64,000 bases of DNA from Bemisia tabaci. Its lineage: Eukaryota > Arthropoda > Insecta > Hemiptera > Aleyrodidae. Of this stretch, positions 12,401 through 25,200 are shown in pieces. The DNA is taken from the NCBI RefSeq assembly GCF_918797505.1, contig NC_092794.1:67927345-67991344 (forward strand), read 5' to 3'. Each line of letters begins with the position of its first letter. Positions within the stretch are counted from its first letter, which is position 1. A model generated the notes under the pieces. It had not been told where the DNA came from, did no database searches, and was given only the letters and a program-made list of their open reading frames with translations. The position numbers and the translations under genes are program-made.

Positions 12401-12619
12401 TGAGACCACATTGGAGAAGCAAGTGCATTCATGATACGAGTCTGAGACACACTCGCCATCCCAGAAATTGTCATAACTTACATTTGATGAACATACGTGC
12501 ATTGCAGCTATGTATCCTTCGTCACTTTCATAAAACCGAACAAAACCCGATTTAAGTCGACACTGCAAGAAAGGAAATTCCGGAGAAAAAGTGCACTTCA
12601 CTGCAAAACAAACAACCAT
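9340..12619 (-). CDS. Unrecognised multi-exon gene, divergent from cueball
   Basis: Seven minus-strand exons are supported: 12482-12619, 11672-11771, 10880-10934, 10667-10787, 9845-9926, 9605-9795 and 9340-9439. They have strong donors (GTAAGT or GTGAGT at five of six) and phases that agree at all junctions except 10667/9926, where two extra bases are needed, so a small exon or another acceptor is missing there. The product would be at least about 262 residues, starting MVVCFAVKC and ending LNSLMVSV. It is cysteine- and tryptophan-rich with no signal peptide or membrane helix. I recognise no family. The consistent phases across many exons argue for a real gene. Start codons of this gene and cueball are about 0.55 kb apart. 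Confidence 0.6.
9605..9795 (-). CDS. Minus-strand gene exon 6
   Basis: The acceptor is GATTGTTTCAG (last G at 9796) and the donor is GTGAGT (first base 9604). It enters in phase 0 and leaves in phase 2. It reads DFFEGLKCSKGTWNYEEGCN and on to HHHDNPRRRGYSDF plus AG, 63 codons. This is the longest and best supported exon of the gene. Confidence 0.68.
9845..9926 (-). CDS. Minus-strand gene exon 5 (5' junction unresolved)
   Basis: The exon reads KEEDRKHPYFSVNVRNLEPV and on to FDLQ in the only long open frame and leaves in phase 0 at CAG|GTGACT. The best acceptor (ACTGTATACAG, exon from 9926) needs two carried bases, but exon 4 ends in phase 0. An alternative acceptor at 9963 needs one carried base. 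An intermediate exon in 9964-10660 is likely. One candidate starts after TTCTCCTATCAG near 10073 and reads EKLLDHLQHF, but it lacks a good donor. Confidence 0.5.
10181..10443. mobile_element. MITE with about 100-bp inverted arms
   Basis: The ends are ATTTACCGGCGCAAAG and the complement of ATTTACCTGGGCGAAG. The arms share GTGAAGTTTTGC, TAGGACC-type and AAGCGACTACCACTTTC blocks, with a short loop near 10300. It sits in an intron of the minus-strand gene. Confidence 0.85.
10667..10787 (-). CDS. Minus-strand gene exon 4
   Basis: The acceptor is TGTTTTTTTCTAG (last G at 10788) and the donor is GTAAGT (first base 10666). With GG carried in it reads G then FHASQQAQIFLYQVPKYIMC and on to SSRFWK, ending in phase 0. 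It has a protein-like composition with three Met-rich and aromatic clusters. The following intron contains a long-arm MITE (10181-10443). Confidence 0.65.
10880..10934 (-). CDS. Minus-strand gene exon 3
   Basis: This is a 55-nt exon. The acceptor is CTATGTTTTAG (last G at 10935) and the donor is GTAAGT (first base 10879). Only the phase-1 entry frame is open; it reads FDCVCKGTAVSLPTAIM and leaves two bases, GG. Entry and exit phases match exons 2 and 4. Confidence 0.6.
11672..11771 (-). CDS. Minus-strand gene exon 2 (5' edge uncertain)
   Basis: This segment reads LVPCRRLSSRSHQQESS and on to EEPLTVVP plus one base, ending at donor GTAAGT (first base 11671). The carried A plus GG of the next exon makes Arg, in frame. 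The 5' edge is either 11771 (phase 0, follows exon 1 directly, weak polypyrimidine tract) or 11757 after CTAGTTCCTTGCAG. The second option would need another exon supplying two bases. A 25/29-match inverted repeat lies in the intron upstream (11891-12034). Confidence 0.5.
11891..12034. repeat. Short inverted repeat in minus-strand gene intron 1
   Basis: Arms 11891-11919 and 12006-12034 begin CCCGTATCA and end TAGAGCTCT, matching at 25 of 29 positions, with an 86-bp spacer. Probably an eroded MITE. Confidence 0.65.
12482..12619 (-). CDS. Minus-strand gene exon 1
   Basis: ATG at 12619-12617 opens 46 codons, MVVCFAVKCTFSPEF and on to AAMHVCSSN. It ends in phase 0 at a consensus donor GTAAGT (first base 12481). 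The frame is open for only nine codons upstream of this ATG before a stop, so the start is plausible. An acceptor-like TTCCTTTCTTGCAG within the exon leaves open that the true exon starts further in. Confidence 0.55.
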
Positions 12620-13173
12620 TCCTGTATTTTTGTGGACATTGACACATCAAGTTGGGTAACCTCAAGCGTGCAATCGCGAATTTCAACCACCTAACTCGCC
12701 TCTAAGAGAGCTATATTGGTTTTTATTGAAACCCAAAATGTATCGATGAGATATATTTCTATTCGTTCAAGGTTTAAATTAATTTTCTAAATTGCTTTGA
12801 CCGATCATAAACCTCACGACAAAATTACGACGGCATTCACGGCAGTAGGAACTTTTCAGCGTGCACAGTTGGTGCTATTCATTCATGCCCCGAACGCCAA
12901 CTTGACAGTTCTCTTGTTACTAATGCGGTCACTCAGTATGGTGCATGTAATGCCGTGCATCACTGAAAATTGAATTGAATCGCTTCGCGCTCCTCGCGCG
13001 CATGTGTGTAAAATTTCTGTAGTTGGCAAGCGAACGCTATCGGGAGAGCTCGGTGACCGCGGCGGTGAAAACGCGTGTTCTCTTATCGAACGAAACAATG
13101 TTATGTGCTCATTTTAGCGAAGTTCTTAACGGTTGTTAATTTTTAATTTTTAAGTGTTAGCTCTTAACTGAGA
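12620..13173. promoter_or_regulatory. Head-to-head intergenic region, probable bidirectional promoter
   Basis: The two divergent start codons (12619 minus, 13174 plus) are separated by 554 bp. The cueball-proximal half is clearly richer in CpG than the surrounding DNA (for example around 12980-13080), as expected for a housekeeping-type promoter. An initiator-like TCAGTA occurs at 12933. No convincing TATA box is placed. Transcription starts are not known from sequence alone. Confidence 0.5.
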
Positions 13174-13237
13174 ATGAAATTGTTTTTCTGTGCAGCTCAT
13201 CTACTGGCCCTGTGCTTCAGTCCCGTTTTCTCGTGGG
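13174..13237 (+). CDS. cue: cueball exon 1: start codon and signal peptide
   Basis: ATG at 13174 opens 21 codons plus one base, ending at donor GTAAGT (13238). The peptide starts MKLFF, has a hydrophobic core with AAHLLALCF and ends near FSW, a typical cleavable signal peptide. The single carried G joins AT of exon 2 to make Asp, giving SW-GD-IGVAVGNQ, which matches the start of the mature cueball ectodomain (W-D-x-A/G, then GNQ). The exon is too short to appear as a long open frame. The intron is 31.5 kb, so transcript evidence would be needed to exclude another first exon. Confidence 0.85.
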
Positions 13238-16200
13238 GTAAGTCAATGAAGAGACCCTATTATTCAATGCCCTCTGCAGCCATCCACTATCACGCTTCAG
13301 TCACGTAGCCTCGTTTTGCCGCTGTTTACGTTATTTTTAAATCCGATTTGTGCCCGTCGCTGAGCATGTCAATTTATATCGTTGACTGCTATTATTTTTC
13401 TGTAAATCATTTCACTCATTACGAATTATTTGCGAGCTTCCATTATTTTTAATCGCTTAATTTGACAATTCTTTGAATCGGTGCTAGCCCATACGCTCTC
13501 GCCCTTTTAATTACACCTACGAGTTTTCCTTCTTCCTGATCCTGCAAATTCTCAGTGATTTCTGTCATTGTGAAAATTGAATTCACTTGCACACAGAAAG
13601 ACTTTTCAGGAGAATTATATACTTTTTCTTCCATCTCATCCATTAATGTTGATCATCCTTCGGCATCTCCAGACAAAATCTGATGGGAGAGGGGAGAGGG
13701 GGGTGTCGCTGGATTCACCAACCGATTTGATGATATTTTTTTTTTTCGGGAAAATTGTTTTTGACACGTCGGTATTTCCAATATCAATGTAACTTGTCAA
13801 GATTTGTACCTCCCTGTTGGCTCGAAAGAAACGCATACGTATAGGTAGGAATAGGTACCTATACTTATTGTTCCCTTGTCAGACCATGTGGCTGAAATTC
13901 TGAAATTAAAAATGATCTGAACAAGGTATTTGGATAAGGTGTTTTTTAAGTCCACTCAATAATGGGGGTGGAGGGAGTGTATCGTCAGGAGGAAGCAAAA
14001 TTTGCTCAGAGGGAGATCTAAATGGGAGAAAGGGGATAAAATAAGTAAATAAAATATTTCAAGGTGACAAAAATTTCCTACTAACGGCGAGAAATGATCC
14101 TCCTCAGGGACCGGGCAAATTACACCGGAAAATCGGTGTTACGAAACCACGGTTGCTAATCTGAGCGAAAAAAGAAGGTTATTCAGTATCACATCTAAAT
14201 ACCTCCTCTCGACCAAAGTCTGGCTCAAAGTTCGCAACATTCAAAATTTCCGCTGTCAATTTGAAAAAATTTCGTAGTTCTCGAAAACGCTCCCGGAAAG
14301 TTAAGGAGTCCTGAGAACCGCAATTCGAATTTTTATGACAGCAATTAATCAATTCATTGAAAACAAATTTGCGAATAATTTTACAAGCTCCTTTCGTGAC
14401 ACGATTTTTCCCGGATTTTTTTTTTAATATTTTATTCAACATATTGTCGCGAAATAAAATTTGATCAATGTGTTGAGTGGAAGAAAAAAATAAATTCGTG
14501 GAAAAGGAAAGAAAAAAACGCCAAAAAAAGCGACTTGTTGACCACTCAAGAGCCCACGTCTGAACGAGGCTTTATTTCGCTGTCATTTTTGGGCAGCATG
14601 AAATTGCCATCACCCACAGTTGCATTGTGCAACGGGGACAGACGAACATTTAAATGTAAAGTAGGGATAAGAATAGTCGTGTGACAGAAGAAATAGTGGC
14701 TCTGGACCTGTTCCTGGAATCAAAGCAATAGGTGTGAAGTTGCTGAGCAAAGCCGGGATGACGGGGTTATTGTATCCTCCATTGGCTGGCGCTTCCCTGT
14801 CACGTAGGTCTAGCCCGCGAGAAACCCTTCCTTCTGTCCCTCGCTTAAAAGCCACCGCGCAACCCCTTCATTCAGAGAGCCAAGCCGAGTGGATTAAATT
14901 TTGAAACAACGAATCACTGTTTCTGGCTCATCCGATAAAACGCCCATCTGCATTTGGAGATTTTGTGGCACATGCGTTGTTTCTTCAATGACCCAGAAAT
15001 GAGGGACCTGGAGGACAAGGCGCACAAGTGCAGTTTTTGAAAAATACGAGGCGTTAATGATTTCAAGTTAAACTAATCTGAATGCATACTTTGCGAAAAA
15101 TTTGCTCCCAAATTCCAAGTTTAAGCATCAAAAAGTCAGTGTGAACTTCTTTTCCAACATAAGGATCCATGGAATTTCGAATTTTGAAACACGTTTTTTT
15201 TAAATAGAAAAAAAAATGCACTTATGCACCTTGCCTTCCAAGCCCCTAAAATAGTCTCTGTCCGCAATGATCTTTAAATAGCAATTTTCAGAAATCCTTA
15301 AAAAACTGCTTAAAATTATTTTTTAGGAAACATTTTTGCATTATTCGTTTTACCTAGTAAAATTTGCGGTAGAGAGTCTAAAAAAATTGCTATTTTTAAA
15401 GTTCTTTTAACATTTTTTCGAACAAGTTTAGTGTTAAAAAACTACAGCAAATCTTTTAGGAGTTTTTTTTTAAAAATTTTGTAACTTAAATTAAACCGCC
15501 AGTCACAATTTTTTTCTTTTTTCCTTTTTTTTAAAAAAAAAAAGAGAATCCAAACAAGGTTTTCTGGAGCAAACTTTTCAACAGATTTTTCTCTCTTCTT
15601 CTCCCAAGATATACCTTTTAAACTTAACGAGACCTGCTTTTGTTTGTTCGCTAGTTCGTTTGATTATCAGGGTTCTCTCAAGTAGGATTAGACTCTTAAT
15701 CTTAAGTCCAGTAATAATTTTCGGGATGTTCGAACGAGTGTCGTGTTTTTTTTCTTCTGCAGCTGAAAGCTTCAAGAAGTGCCGTAGCGGGATAAATCTG
15801 AGGGCTGAGGGATGCGGAGAAGCCAGAGCCATCTCGGTTCAGGGATTCCTTAAAATGCCTCCCCTTCCGCCTGTCCTACCCTTTAAAACCCCTGACCGCG
15901 TGCTATTTTTATCGCCTATGACGTTCGGTTTAAGTTTCCATTGCGTCATTCATTATCCACCGCGAGTATCTCTTCTTTTTTCTGTGGTTTACGGTTATAT
16001 CGATAAACACCCTTATCTCTCGACAAATTCTTTACGATATTTGGACGGAGTTAAACAGAAGGGAACCAAGCCACATCGGGAGCGAACCGAGAAAAAGAGG
16101 TTTAAAGTTTGGCTCTTGCATAAGACTCAATGTAAAAGATAAACTTCAAATTCAATTTCTGCAAAATTTGCTCCAACAAAAATTTTGAATTTTTGGCGAT

Positions 16201-19200
16201 AGATAGTAGAGCAGTGGTTGAGTTCAAAACCACTCATAACTCGATTTTTTCCAAAATGTGGGTTGGTTCCTTTCTGCTTAAATCAGTCCATTTGTACACG
16301 CGCTCTCCTATTATGAGCTTTCACTCTCGTCCCGGCTGATTTAATCTTCCCAGTGCGTAAGAAGTTTTTTTTTAGAGCTGAAAATCATTTGTAAGTACGT
16401 AGTGATGCCAATTCTTCGGGGAGTGTCGAAAAGTTTTTCGCACGTGGAAGAATAGTTCAAGATCCTCGAGAAGCTTTCAGTAATGACTCAACAATCCAGG
16501 TTCGGTTTTAACATCGATCGATTCAGGTAGGGTAGGCAACTATTCGTGCTCGACAGTGCATTTTGGCCTACATGAAGATTTGAAGGCGCTTTCTGTGGCA
16601 GTCAAATTCTCGCTGTTTTCATACATGCCGCTTCTCCGAAATATCCACCGCCATTGTTGTGTTCATATTTTGTTCTTGTGCGTGAGTTCCATACACCGTG
16701 GAGAGGTTTATGCACTTATTTATGGGCGGAATATGAACACGACAATAACGGCGCGGTATTTCGAAAAATCGACACGCATAAAATAGCGACAAAGTGACCG
16801 CCACAAAAAACGCCTTCAAATCCTCATATAGACCAAAATACACTGTCGAGCACGAATAGTTGCCTACCTACCCTACCTGAATCGGTCGTTGTTAAAACCG
16901 ATCATTGTTGACGACTTGAATTGTTGAAACTACTCTCAAGGATTTAATCTTGGCACCCCCTTCCGTACATGAAAAACTTTTCGCCATTCCCCCAAGAATT
17001 GCCATCACTACTTAGAAAATGATTCTTGGCCCTGAAAAAAACTTGTCACGCACTCAAATTGGTCGGGACGTGAGGGAAAGCTCATAATAAAAAAATGCAC
17101 GTACACATATTGTAAAGAACGAGTAAAGAAAGAAATTTACACTGGAAAAATGTGCGTATTATTGTGCCGTTCGAAAGAAACTTTGTTTGCTTCTCACATT
17201 TGGCCACTAAAACGACCTCAAATTTCTTCAGAATGCGTCAGTTTTCTGGGAAATCGAATTTGCCCCCAAATAGTCTGTTTTTCCGGGAAGACTTTGGTCC
17301 GTCGAAAAATTCATAACCGCGGGTATAAGCCAGAGGTCATATTCGGATGCAGAATTCATGAGGAATTATCAAGTGAGATCTTCGCCTTCTTTGAATACCA
17401 AACGCATATACACCCTTCCTAATGCAAGCGGCCTGTTCACAAACTTTAAAGCAACAAAACCAAGTGAATTCTAAGCCGTAATTTTACCGTTAAAAAATTT
17501 GGAAAGCTTGCTATAACCATGTAAAGGCGTTTTAGTGTGTTATTCGCTTGAACATAACCGTAAAAACTTGCTATGGAATCAAGTATTAATTTCCTCCAAA
17601 GAATGGCAAAGCACGACATAGTAATAATTAATTAATTCTACCTCTGTGTAATTAAAAGCTTTCTTTTCCTTTTTGCATCTCTCATTTCATTCAGACTGGA
17701 AGAATAAAGCACAGCCGAGCAAATCCGTTTTTTTTTGTAGTGCAAAGTGCAAAGTCACAGCAAGATCGCGTTGAAATGGAATTAAGTTAATCTAAATCTA
17801 AATCTTACTTAATGTATCAGTATCACTAGGCATGGCACTGACAATAATTAGTCGCAATGTCATTAAGAAGAAGGATCACTCTTACAATTAGCTGGTTTAA
17901 ATATCAGCTAATTTTTCATATAATTTGTCGTGTATTCGACGTACATATATACTATTTTTTAAATGTAGATTTATTTAATTTTTCGTGTATTCTACGCACA
18001 TAGGTATATACTATATTTTACATGTGCATTTCTAAAACTCTTCACCTCTCTTAATTTAAAAATCTAAATTTTCGTTTATACTCCCATTTTCAAAATTATC
18101 TGTAAATACGTTAATAGCCTGAGACGCTGAATGTCTTAAAATTATACTAACTAACTATTTAAGGGGCCGAACAAAAGTGCTCTCTAGTGTAAAATAAGTT
18201 TCCTCCCAACTGTTTTTTTTTTTTTTTTTTTTTTCACTTACATGCATATTATAATTTACCCATCATAAACCCTCCTCAAATTGGTTCATTGGCAAATTAC
18301 CCAATTTAGGCACTTGCTGGAAAAAACCGAAACTCGAAAGAAATGAACGGAAGCCACCGTACAGAACCTGGTATCGCACCTCAGTATTTAGCCAAGACAG
18401 TTGGAATGATCATTTAAATTCTGAAGGTGATAGGACATAGAAAGTAACTGAATATCATTTGTATCGACGGATGACCGGTCATTTTGACTTCCAAAGAAGC
18501 TGCGAGTGAACGTGCGTAAGAGTTGAATGACGTTCAAGTGGACAAGGTGACAGAAGCCAATGATCACTTAAACTATGCAAAAATTAAAATAAGCTGTGCA
18601 TCTAAGTCGAATCGCATCCATCTTTATGTGCAGTAATGATTATAGATGGAGTTAAACAAGTAAATAACATCAACGCGTTTATGCAAATGTTCTTAAGTCG
18701 CATTGGAGATCAGTTTTGGGGTATTTCAGCCCTGCGATTGCTGAAACGTAAAACCACATACCTACGTATCTTTATTGCAACGTATCAAATATCCGCAAAA
18801 ATTTCATACCCTGCAGTTGAAGGCTGAGCCCCAAACAAGTAGCTATGAGCCCTTACTTAATGTACGGCTTGATCCTAAGTCTGTAGGGCTGCGCCATAAA
18901 TCGGTAGGATTGCACTTTACATCAATTAGAGCTAGACTGCCGTGTTAAGGAAAAACGCCGTATGAGCCTTCAGGCGTTGCCAAATTTCCCTTGACAAATC
19001 ACTAATTTTCAGGAAACTTTTTGAATATTTGTCTACCAATTTCTCAGGTATTTTTTTTTTTTTTTTTTTTTTTTTGTAATTTGATCTAAAATATCCGAAA
19101 ATTTTGCGGAAAAATATTCATAATTTTCCTCAAAAATGAACATTTTATCGAAGGAAATTTGGCAACTCTCGGATGTTCATACGGCGTTCTTCCTTAGTAC

Positions 19201-22200
19201 GGCAGTAGACTAAACCCTACAGCTTCAGGGCTGTCCCCTAAAGTACCTCGAATGACCCACCCTACAACCGTCTAGGGCCCAGCAGCCGGATTCTTGAAAC
19301 TTTAAAAAACTGGCTATGTCGGCACGATAAGACAAGATATAAGTAGCCCTATCTGCGCCGTGTAACAAATCGATTTTCGATTCTCGTCGGGCCGACATAA
19401 ATTTCAACAATCAGGCTGCTGGACTATTGTATTCGGTTGACGCCATTTGACCTAACGCATCTTAGGGTTCAGACCTACACCCTACAGTCTAGGTCCCAAC
19501 CCCCTTTGTCAGTCTGAGATTCCTTAAAATTTTGTACACATGCAGTCAAGCATTGCATGGTACTGTAGTACTTTCCGTGTCAGCTGATCGGAACTTTTTC
19601 AGCTCTGTTTTTCCCTTTCTTGCGTGAGCAGTCTTATCATGCTCAAGTGCTTTTGAAATAGGAAACTGAGCATAGTTGATGGTGCATTTCTTCACATCGG
19701 AGATACGTAGGGATGTATTATAGTTAAAAGTGTCTTCGGAATCACGTGCATTCGTGCATCATATCCGTTTCAATCTGACCCACTCTCAGCGAGAATTACC
19801 GAACTTCGTATGTTTGGTATAAAATAACGAGTATTTCAAGGTCAGTTTTCAAGCATGTGACCACGATTCTAATGTTCAAACCTCCCAGAATCTATTCGGG
19901 TCCATTTAGCCCAAACCGTTTGTTTGAAGTTTATGTAGAACGTGGAAAACACTGATTCATGCTGGTAGAAATAATTTTTCTGTACACATTTTGGGCGCCT
20001 CTTGGATTTTGGCTCCTGCAAATCTCTGGATTTTTAAGGGGTGCAAAAAATGCCCGATTTTGCGATCCCGGCAACTCAAGGGAAATTTTAAGTAGTGATG
20101 CAATTTTCGGAAATTACCTTTTTTTCCTCGTGACTAAGAAAATGGGGCAAATTGTACATTTCACCGTGTCGGTAATCAGGCATTTTGCCATGAGATCTTA
20201 CTTCTCCCCTGAGATAAATCGGAAAAGTGACCTCAAGGTAAAATGTCATATCGTGTAAAACCGTTGGCATTTTGGAACTTTTTGTGCCCTTGAGATTTTC
20301 CGCCTAAAGTAAAAAGTACTGAAAAATTGTACCGATTTACTGACATGAAATTCTACCGTGTAATCTCCAGCCAAGTAACAGTGTATAGAATTTTTCAAAA
20401 CGAACATGCAGAAATTGTTTCAATAATTAAAACTGATGAATAAATGAGTCAGCACAGATAGAAGAAACTACGATTTTTGTGGAATCTACCGGGATTTGGT
20501 GAAATCGAAAGGCGCGGAGTTACAATTCTCTGGATGAGTGCGTCAACATTCACCATATAAACAGCCTCAGTGGCGATTCTTGCAAGTTGGCAACACTGTT
20601 AAAACACTCCATTTAAATCCATTGAATATATCTATTCTATGTGAGACAGACTGCCTCACTTAGAATCGATAGTTCAACGTACATTTAAATGGAGAGAATT
20701 CAGTGTTGCCAACTTGCAAGAATTGCCACTGAGCAGCCTCCAAAATCGCAAGAGGATGCCCTCTGGCTGCCCTCGTGATTTTGAACTGTTTAGATGTCCG
20801 TGTCGTGTAGTTTCGATTTTCTATTTCGGTATCTCCTGGCGAGTTGCGACTGTCGCGAGGTATCCGGACCAGGAAGCGCCCTAAGACCCACGGCTATCAT
20901 GAGGAATATCGAGAAATCTCGGAATAAATAAGTCATTCATCCTCAATTGGAAGTCAGAATCTCAGGTCTCGTGTTTTATCTGAAGATAAAAGACTTAGCA
21001 CTGGTGTAGAGAGGATCCGTAATTCGAGCCTCCGTCAAAAACGTCCGTGCACTGGAAAAAAAAACACATTGGATCTAGAGTCCAGACTCTTAAAAACATC
21101 AACAAGAAAAAATTCTCTTGATTAAATCAGCTTTAAGCTTAAATCAAGAACCAAGCCCCTTAATTTGAGCGGATTTCCTTTTGATTTAAGCTTAAATCTG
21201 ATTGAATCAAAAGTCCTTTTTCTTGTCAGTGTTTTCAAGAGTCTGGACTCTATATCCAATGTGTTTGTTTTCCAGTGTGTTTATGGTCACTTTGGCGAGT
21301 TACTTTTTTAGGTCAGATCAACTACCACCTCTTGGTTGATCCAGGGGGTGCAGAAAGTGCTCGATCGGCCGATCGCAGACCGATCGCGGAGTAAATGTGG
21401 AGACCTTTTGAAAAGGGGGAAAAATGAGAAGGGAGAAGGAATGAACTTGCTCAGCGCATAGCTGTCAACAAAACTGAGTAACGTGCTCTCACGTGCGGAG
21501 AAAATCGTTCAGCACGTTTTTTTATGCGAAGGAAACGGTGAAGCGCGCAAGTCTTATGTGGACAGCAATGCGAAGGCAACTTCCAGAATTGCGAAGGCTA
21601 GCTCCACAAATGTAAAGGCGAAGAACTTTCTGCACCCCTGGGTTGATCGACCAAATTTTTGGTTACATCGAACGAAACCGCAGGTTATTTTGATTGCGAA
21701 ACATCTAGGGATGAAAATATCTTGCTGAACTAATAAATCGATGTCACTCAAAGGTTGCGACTAGGTAAGCTAGGTAGGCAACTATTCATGGTCGACAGTG
21801 TATTTTGGTCTATGCGTGGATTTGAAGGCGCTTTTGTGGCGGTCAAATTTTCGCTATTTCATGCATGTCGATTTTTCGAAATACCGCGCCGCTATTGTTG
21901 TGTGCATATTCCGCCAACGAAACGGTGCCATCTCTCTGCGGTGCATGGAATTCACGCACAATGACAAAATATGAACACAACAGTAACGGTGGATACTTCA
22001 GAAAAGCAGCATGCATGAAAGCAGTGAAAATTTAACTGCCACAAAACGCGCCTTCAAATCCTCATATAGACCAAAATACACTGTCAAGCACGAATAGTTG
22101 CCTACCCTATCTGAGTCGGTCGATGCTAAAAGCACATTGAACTCTCATACTAACACGATTTAGGTTTGATCCTGGGGGCTTGCGCCAGCTTTTTAACGAG

Positions 22201-25200
22201 GTTGCATTTTGTTAACCCCAAGACTCGGTCGATGTAACCCATGGAAAAACTAATCAAAACGTATGTTCGGTATGTATCAATCGCATGTTTAGGTAACTGT
22301 GTGGTCCACTCGCCAGAAGTACTAACACAAAATGTTGGTTACTTTTTTTTACTATGTTTATTCGATTTTGAACCAGCTTTTCATTTATACCCAACCTTCG
22401 ACCGGTCTCACTAACTTTTGTCCTTGTCCTCAATCAAAAGATCACGATGTGAAATTCTCAGAAAGTCGGGAAAATCAGGAAATATTACTGAATCAAGACC
22501 GAAAAGTTCATCGCTGATGAAACCAAGGTGGAAACCCCAGTGGATAGAACTGCAATGTGTACCGCGGTTAATGATACACCATGGTGTAGATATACTGTGT
22601 ATTAAAAGCTTTCGCCAATACTAGACGCAAAAGCTACAAGCTTTGCTGAAGATAATCTCATTATTTTTCGCTACTATTTAGAAGTATCGATGATCCAAAC
22701 CCCATTCTCCGGGCGTGGCACGCGGAACTGACCCACTTGGTCTGTGAGAGAGTTGAAGATATGAAAAAACTAATTTTTGTCCATTCTAATATTATGCCCC
22801 ATCACAATGGGACAAACTCAATGCCAAGGGTGCACACACCAATATTCAAAGCCCCATAATAACGTCCATAGGACACGAGGTCTAAATTTGATAATTGCCG
22901 CATTGTGTGTCTCTACACTTTGTTCTCATTGACGTTCCAAAATCAATTGAAACGACAGTGAAAACTCTCAATTTTTTGAGATATATTAAATTTTTCGGTG
23001 AACAGATTTGCACAAGGCTCAGTGCTTATTTCAATTCGCTAATTACTAATTTTAAGTTTCGTAAGTTACCTACAAGCTTATCGGTTATATTTCGAGTGAA
23101 AGGAAAGAGAATAAAGAAGGAAACCAGAAAACCGAATGACTTATTCCATGTTCACGTTACGCAACACGAACTAAGTATGAAGCACAAACTGACATTGAAG
23201 ATGTTATGCATATGTAAATAATAACAAACCCACCTGGACGACCAATTGGCAAAGACAGCGTCATCTCGCTCAAAACAGCAGAATGTGGGTCCAGCTCCTT
23301 GGCGGGGCTTTCTGTGCGCCTATACTTATACTTATTCTATCTTGTCTGACAGCTTTCTACAGTTTTTCAGTTGACTTAATATAATTTCTGCCGCGGCATA
23401 TTCAGCAGGATCATTTTCCTTCGTGCACGGAGAAAAAAAAAACTTCAGCTAGAACATTAAATTTTTTTGAATGACCAACCAAATTTTTCGAGACAGATGA
23501 CCAAAGTTTACAAATTAGTGCCGGTTCTGCTGTAGGTATCATAAATTTCGGTCATACGAACCGGACGGAGGTATAGGTGCTTATAACCGGAAATGAATAT
23601 TAACCGAGGTTTTTTTGCCGTGTAGCGCGCGTCCGTTGACTCAGCACGAGAGGGTTTTTCGAATCGAGTTGGACGTTTTGCAGTCCAAACCGGGGCACAT
23701 CAGACAAACGAGTTGTGCATATGTACCTATTTCTATATCTGAAATTCTGCGAAATTCTGCTATTATTTTTGTTTTGCCTTGCATCAGCAGAAACTCAGAA
23801 TTTCCGCTCTGTATTATGCAAAGACGTCAACTTCTGCCCCACTTTGTCGCACTGCTGACGTAAGGATGTGCATTTATTTTTACGCGGACGCCGGAAAGCT
23901 TGGAGACTTAATGGCTGGCTCAGTATTTTAGGCGATTTCAAAAGCCAATTCTTGAATTTTACGTTAGTTTTTGAATTAAGCGAGATAATTTTAACGTAGA
24001 ATATTGGAAGCATCCGAAAACTCTTTTCTTGGGGCGGGGGAGCGGAGGGGAAAGAGAGTCTGAGACTTCTACCTGTTCTGTAAATCAGTCGATAGTTTCA
24101 TTACAAAGTAGCAATGACCTATATCACCCTAATAAATATGAGTGCCCAGAAATCATCGCGTGCTGAACGCGGACTTCCTTATGTTGTCACCAGGCATTCA
24201 CAGTCTTCTTGTGCCAGTAGACAGTGGAGCTCGCTGATTTGTCCCTCCCCAACCCCCCGCACCTACATTCCTAGTGGACCAGTTAAGCACAGCGACTTGA
24301 AGGAAAACTTAGGATAGGTCTTAGCTTTAATTTGCCGTGGCTTTAACCTTGAATTTCTCATGTGGTCCTACCTATGAAGGATGTCTTCCTCTCACCGCGT
24401 GTCTCCTAGCTTCTTTCAAGGCACCTGTTGTTGCCAGCACCAGCTAGCAAATGTAGAGTAAAACTCGTATATAAATCGATGTCTCCCAGACTTGAACGAC
24501 CTAATTGTAAGTCGAAGGCTTGTTTTTCAGGTCGTGACGAGAATAGGGTTAAACTTATATACCTATATCAAGAATTTTGGCTAACTAGCAAATAATCAGT
24601 GTAATACTGTAGAAAAAACAAGAATTTCTAGAGAAAAAAATCTAAGTAGTATTTTTTTTAACAAAAAATCCTATACCAAGAATTGAAAAAGTGGCTCTCT
24701 CAAGTTCTAAGAGGAAAAATTTAGATTTTAAAGCATTTCTTGAAATGATAAAACCACACATCATCGAGGCTCGCCCATTGATAGGACAGAAACAATAATG
24801 TAGGATATTCTTAAAACGACGCAGACGCAAGTTATATTACAGAAAGGTATCGCCAACTATGGAATAAGATTGCGAGTATCGCCCAAAATAGCACTGGTGG
24901 CAAGAGTTTCTTTCTTTATTAAAACCGGATTGAACAAATTCAAAGATTGGAAGTATAGTTACTAAAATGACGAGTAACGAGATTTAAGAATAGTACAGAG
25001 TCAAAACTATAATTGTACAAAAATTTCTTAACCAAAAAATTCCAAATACCATCATATTTACAGTCACAAAATGAGCTTCAATAAGTATCAGTGCACAACT
25101 TAAAAAACTTCAAATGATTAATACGTGCAATATTACTTTAGAGATCAAAGGTTTAAATAGATTGATGATAAAATGAAATCCAAATATTAATTTTGTACAT

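Noticed and set aside
15660..16142. 160-codon plus-strand open frame
   Set aside because: Its C-terminal part lies inside an inverted-repeat element (16049-16283), the rest has no domain, and no splice partners are seen.
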